Assembly: GCA_020636135.1 (NCBI GenBank)
Contig: JACJYK010000003.1
Location: 124,001-188,000, forward strand
DNA length: 64,000 nucleotides
Source of the DNA: Lewinellaceae bacterium
GTDB lineage: Bacteria; Bacteroidota; Bacteroidia; Chitinophagales; Saprospiraceae
Direction: 5' to 3'
The notes beneath the pieces were generated by a model that worked only from the letters and a program-made list of their open reading frames with translations, was not told where the DNA came from and made no database searches. Positions 61,303 to 64,000 of the stretch are shown here, one piece after another. Position numbers and translations under genes: made by a program. Position 1 is the first letter of the stretch; the number at the start of each line of letters is the position of its first letter.

Positions 61303-61869
61303 CTAAAAAAAGAATCCGGCCGATAGCGTCCAGGCACGCCGTTTGGACCGATCAATGGTCCGGAAAACGTCATCGGTGCCATGTACATAAAGCACATCCA
61401 GGGTGAAAAACCTGAATTCAATGCCGGTACCGCCTTCCAGGGAGAAACTGACGTCCCGGAGATCGTCTTCGTTTAGTCCCAGACTGTTTGGGTCAGTAGA
61501 AAGCGGAAACCAGGCGCCGCCACCCCCGTATACCTTCCATTTAAACCACTCACCCCGGATAATCCGCTCACCCAGATAGAAATTACATTTCAGCCCATGG
61601 ATAGAGGGCGTTTTTACATTTAGCTGCCAATTGTGATTTTGAGCCTCCAGCGAGGTGACCTGATAATGGACACCCGGCATCAGGATAAAGGTATGGTCGT
61701 CCAGGATCGCATCCAGTCCCAATTGATAGCCGGTGTAGTCCCCTGCACGGTTATTATCGTAGGCATAGGTATTCAGAGCCAATTTCAGGTTGACTCCACT
61801 CTGTCCGGAAAGGCGACAAACTGTCAGCAAGGCAACACTGCATAACCACTGCCAATATCCCCGTGGCAT
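61303..61869 (-). CDS. Outer-membrane protein, unknown role
   Basis: A 188-residue exported protein with a signal peptide (PRGYWQWLCSVALLTVCRLSG) and beta-strand-rich body: VNLKLALNTYAYDN, YQLGLDAILDDHTFILMPGVHYQV, FKWKVYGGGGAWFPL, VSFSLEGGTGIEFRFFTLDVLYVHG, ending in TLSAGFFF with a terminal aromatic residue. It is compatible with a small outer-membrane barrel. The track start at 61872 is a GTG; ATG 61869 is preferred. No specific family was recognised. Confidence 0.65.
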   Translation of the reverse strand: MPRGYWQWLCSVALLTVCRLSGQSGVNLKLALNTYAYDNNRAGDYTGYQLGLDAILDDHTFILMPGVHYQVTSLEAQNHNWQLNVKTPSIHGLKCNFYLGERIIRGEWFKWKVYGGGGAWFPLSTDPNSLGLNEDDLRDVSFSLEGGTGIEFRFFTLDVLYVHGTDDVFRTIDRSKRRAWTLSAGFFF

Positions 61870-61938
61870 CACGTTGTTGTTTATGAATTAACGGTCAATT
61901 ACCGCACCAATGTGTATTTTTGAATCTGAATCGCGATT

Positions 61939-63117
61939 ATGTACCCGAATCTGTCTTACTTTTTCCATGATTTATTTGGGACCGAACCGGATAATTTTCT
62001 TTCGGTCATCAACACGTTTGGATTCTTCCTGGCCCTGGCATTCCTGGCCGCCGGCTATGTCCTGTACCTTGAATTCAGCCGGATGGAAAAAGCAGGTATC
62101 CTGCATTTTCAAACACGCGAGATTGTTGTCGGTGAAAAACCACAGACCGGGGACATTATCTGGAATGGCGTACTGGGATTCGTCCTCGGGTACAAACTGA
62201 TCTACCTCTTTCAGCATTACCGGGAAGTGGAGGGTGATGTAGCATCACTGATCTTTTCAGGCAAAGGAAACTGGGGTGCCGGTATACTGCTGGCCATCGC
62301 TTTCGCTGCTTACCGCTACTGGGATGTCAACCGGCGAGCGCTGCCCAAGCCTGAGCGCAAAACCGTCAAGATCTATCCGCATGACATGGTTGGAGATATC
62401 GCGATCACGGCAGCGGTCAGCGGGATCATCGGAGCGAAAGTTTTTGCACTTTTTGAAGGCCCCAATTCCTTTTCACACTTTATCCAAGATCCCCTGGGGC
62501 AGCTGTTTTCCGGAGCTGGATTAGCTATCTATGGTGGTTTGATCGTTGCTTTCACGGTAGTGTTCTGGTATGTGCGTAAGCGTGGATTACCAGTCATCCG
62601 GGTCATGGACGCTGCAGCGCCGGCGATGATCATGGGTTATGCAGTCGGACGTCTGGGCTGCCAGTTTGCCGGAGACGGTGACTGGGGCATCGCCAATACG
62701 GCTGCCAAGCCAGGCTGGTTTTTTCTGCCAGATTGGGCCTGGGCTTACGATTATCCCCGCAATGTGCTGAATGATGGCATTCCCATTGATGGTTGCATCG
62801 GTCACTATTGTCATCATCTGGCGACTCCGGTATTTCCTACACCCCTCTACGAGGTCATCGCATCCCTGATTATCTTCGGGATACTTTGGTTATTGAGAAA
62901 ACGGATATCAATTCCGGGTATGATCTTTTTTATCTACTGTATCCTGAATGGCATCGAGCGCTTTTTCATTGAAAAAATCCGTGTCAATGAAACCATGCAT
63001 GTACTCGGTATGGAAGCCAGCCAGGCTGAGATCATCTCGACGCTGGTTTTTGCATTGGGAGTTATCGGAGCAATTCTTCTGTGGCAGCGAAGCCGGTCAA
63101 AACCCGTTGCTTCCTAG
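61939..63117 (+). CDS. lgt: Prolipoprotein diacylglyceryl transferase (Bacteroidota type)
   Basis: It transfers a diacylglyceryl group to the lipobox cysteine of prolipoproteins in the inner membrane. It is 392 residues, longer than the usual ~290, with seven or more hydrophobic segments. The Lgt signature region reads MGYAVGRLGCQFAGDGDWGI, in which the canonical Asn-Phe-x-Asn-x-Glu is changed (GCQFAGDGDWG). The family end, ILNGIERFFIEKIRVN, is present. The window's GldH lipoprotein would be one of its substrates. ATG 61939 starts the MYPNLSYFFHDLFGT opening typical of this family in the phylum. Confidence 0.85.
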   Translation: MYPNLSYFFHDLFGTEPDNFLSVINTFGFFLALAFLAAGYVLYLEFSRMEKAGILHFQTREIVVGEKPQTGDIIWNGVLGFVLGYKLIYLFQHYREVEGDVASLIFSGKGNWGAGILLAIAFAAYRYWDVNRRALPKPERKTVKIYPHDMVGDIAITAAVSGIIGAKVFALFEGPNSFSHFIQDPLGQLFSGAGLAIYGGLIVAFTVVFWYVRKRGLPVIRVMDAAAPAMIMGYAVGRLGCQFAGDGDWGIANTAAKPGWFFLPDWAWAYDYPRNVLNDGIPIDGCIGHYCHHLATPVFPTPLYEVIASLIIFGILWLLRKRISIPGMIFFIYCILNGIERFFIEKIRVNETMHVLGMEASQAEIISTLVFALGVIGAILLWQRSRSKPVAS

Positions 63118-63144
63118 GCAAGTTCTCGGCAGCTAATCCCTGAC

Positions 63145-64000
63145 CTAATTTTTCGGCCAGGCCATGCAGTCCTTCGTAAATATCTGATTGGACCGGCGCT
63201 CATCACGGATCAAATCAAAGCCATCTTCCAGATAAAGCCTCATCTGCTTTTTATCGCGTTCTCCCAATCCCGGGCAAGCATCGATTTCATCATACATGGT
63301 GTTTTCTTTGGCCAGTAGAATTTCCCTGGCATCCCGGACCTGACCTTCACTCAGGCAATAGCTGCGATTGTACCGTTCCGTCACTTTTTTAATGGGTAAA
63401 CTTTCATGTGGTACAGCATATGAAGCATTGACTAGTCCGGAATAATCAAAATCGTAAGGAACTGGATAAGGCAGTTGGTTTTCCGTGCGAATAATGCTCA
63501 TGTTGTGTTGATTTCCGATTGCCCAATCGGTATTTCCAATCACATACTGAAACACGGTGATGACACTTAGCAAGGTAGAATCCATGATCTTATTCAGGGT
63601 TATTTTGGGTTCATACATCTGTCCGTGCAAATTGGCGGCAAGTTCTTCCTCTGGTTCGATCAGAAAGCCCATGCGGGTATAGGTTGCTTTGGGTTTGGTG
63701 ATGTCCACATACGTGATAGGTACCATCTGGGTGCGGAAGGAGATATCCGTCAGTGTCCGGTAAAGACCATAGATGAGGTATTCTTTCCACAGCAACGCCT
63801 CATAATCATCGGTGTTTCGGCAACAGTTCACCAGCTTTACCGTGTTCGGTTCTGGAATATGGAGTGTTTTTTTTGAGAATTTTAACTTAATGGGAGGATA
63901 ATAACAAATGGACTGTCGCGAATTACCCCGTGCTCGCAGTTCAATATCAAAGGTATCTGTACCATTATCCATCTCCAGGATCAACTGACCGTTCTGATAG
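63145..64000 (-). CDS. CotH-like hypothetical protein, 5' part cut by window edge
   Basis: The frame stays open to the window end, so the protein's N terminus is missing; the TTG at 63984 is not a real start. The ~285 visible residues contain FDIELRARGNSRQSICYYPPIKLKF, YEALLWKEYLIYGLYRTL and VIGNTDWAIGNQHNMSII (each partly quoted). The last resembles the GN(N/D)xxxxNxHN region of CotH-like kinases. In Bacteroidota such proteins are secreted and unassigned. A substrate cannot be told. It is convergent with lgt, 27 bases apart. Confidence 0.6.
   Translation of the reverse strand, partial: YQNGQLILEMDNGTDTFDIELRARGNSRQSICYYPPIKLKFSKKTLHIPEPNTVKLVNCCRNTDDYEALLWKEYLIYGLYRTLTDISFRTQMVPITYVDITKPKATYTRMGFLIEPEEELAANLHGQMYEPKITLNKIMDSTLLSVITVFQYVIGNTDWAIGNQHNMSIIRTENQLPYPVPYDFDYSGLVNASYAVPHESLPIKKVTERYNRSYCLSEGQVRDAREILLAKENTMYDEIDACPGLGERDKKQMRLYLEDGFDLIRDERRSNQIFTKDCMAWPKN

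Overview
This window is 64 kb of a Bacteroidota chromosome, most likely from the Saprospiria (Saprospiraceae/Lewinella-like). The signs are a GldH gliding lipoprotein, a PorT-type barrel, a secreted protease with a C-terminal type IX secretion (T9SS) sorting domain, Bacteroidota-restricted families (DUF2480, DUF3078, DUF4834-like, DUF2723/GT117), CarB without its allosteric domain, and TAnnTTTG -7 promoter boxes with almost no Shine-Dalgarno sequences. No phage, transposase, rRNA or CRISPR array was seen. Almost all of the sequence is ordinary, densely packed housekeeping and envelope genes. The main exception is an array of tandem repeats behind a tRNA gene.

Layout. 0-5.3 kb: end of a SPOR-like protein, a GHMP kinase, and a 1237-aa T9SS metalloprotease with ten Cys-rich repeats and three GEVED domains. 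5.3-16.7 kb: mfd, two bacterial PH-domain membrane proteins, carB, then a minus-strand run of a TlpA-like thioredoxin, grpE, dnaJ and gldH. 16.8-24.3 kb: a UvrD-type helicase fused to a probable Fe-S PD-(D/E)XK nuclease, a zinc protease, a DCC protein and radA. 24.3-31 kb: a candidate small RNA, scpB, DUF2480, a lytic transglycosylase, a dockerin-like secreted protein and polA. 31-36.8 kb: DUF3078, an MscS channel, a small protein, an ECF sigma factor, then an M28 peptidase - hpt - alpha/beta hydrolase operon with ATGA overlaps.

36.88-37.82 kb: tRNA-Gln(UUG), followed by eight tandem copies of a unit of about 108 bp. Each copy restarts with the last 15 nt of the tRNA and carries its own intrinsic terminator. 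The arrangement resembles the Escherichia coli tyrT/rtT repeats and is the most unusual element in the window.

38-46.9 kb: small accessory genes, a large BNR/sortilin-like propeller protein, a likely trans-3-hydroxy-L-proline degradation pair (pyrroline-2-carboxylate reductase plus dehydratase) and rlmN. 47-55.5 kb: a histidine kinase overlapping a PorT-like gene tail to tail, trmB, then thiL, an RluA-type synthase and a 51-aa membrane protein in one minus operon, and a GT117 membrane protein. 55.5-64 kb: an intergenic repeat of about 63 bp, an Lrp regulator divergent from a histidine-decarboxylase-like enzyme, outer-membrane proteins, a LysM glucosaminidase, DUF937, a TonB-C-domain protein, lgt and a truncated CotH-like protein at the edge.

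All assignments come from reading motifs and protein character by eye. No database search was run, so family names are from recognition and start codons are often uncertain because ribosome binding sites are weak.
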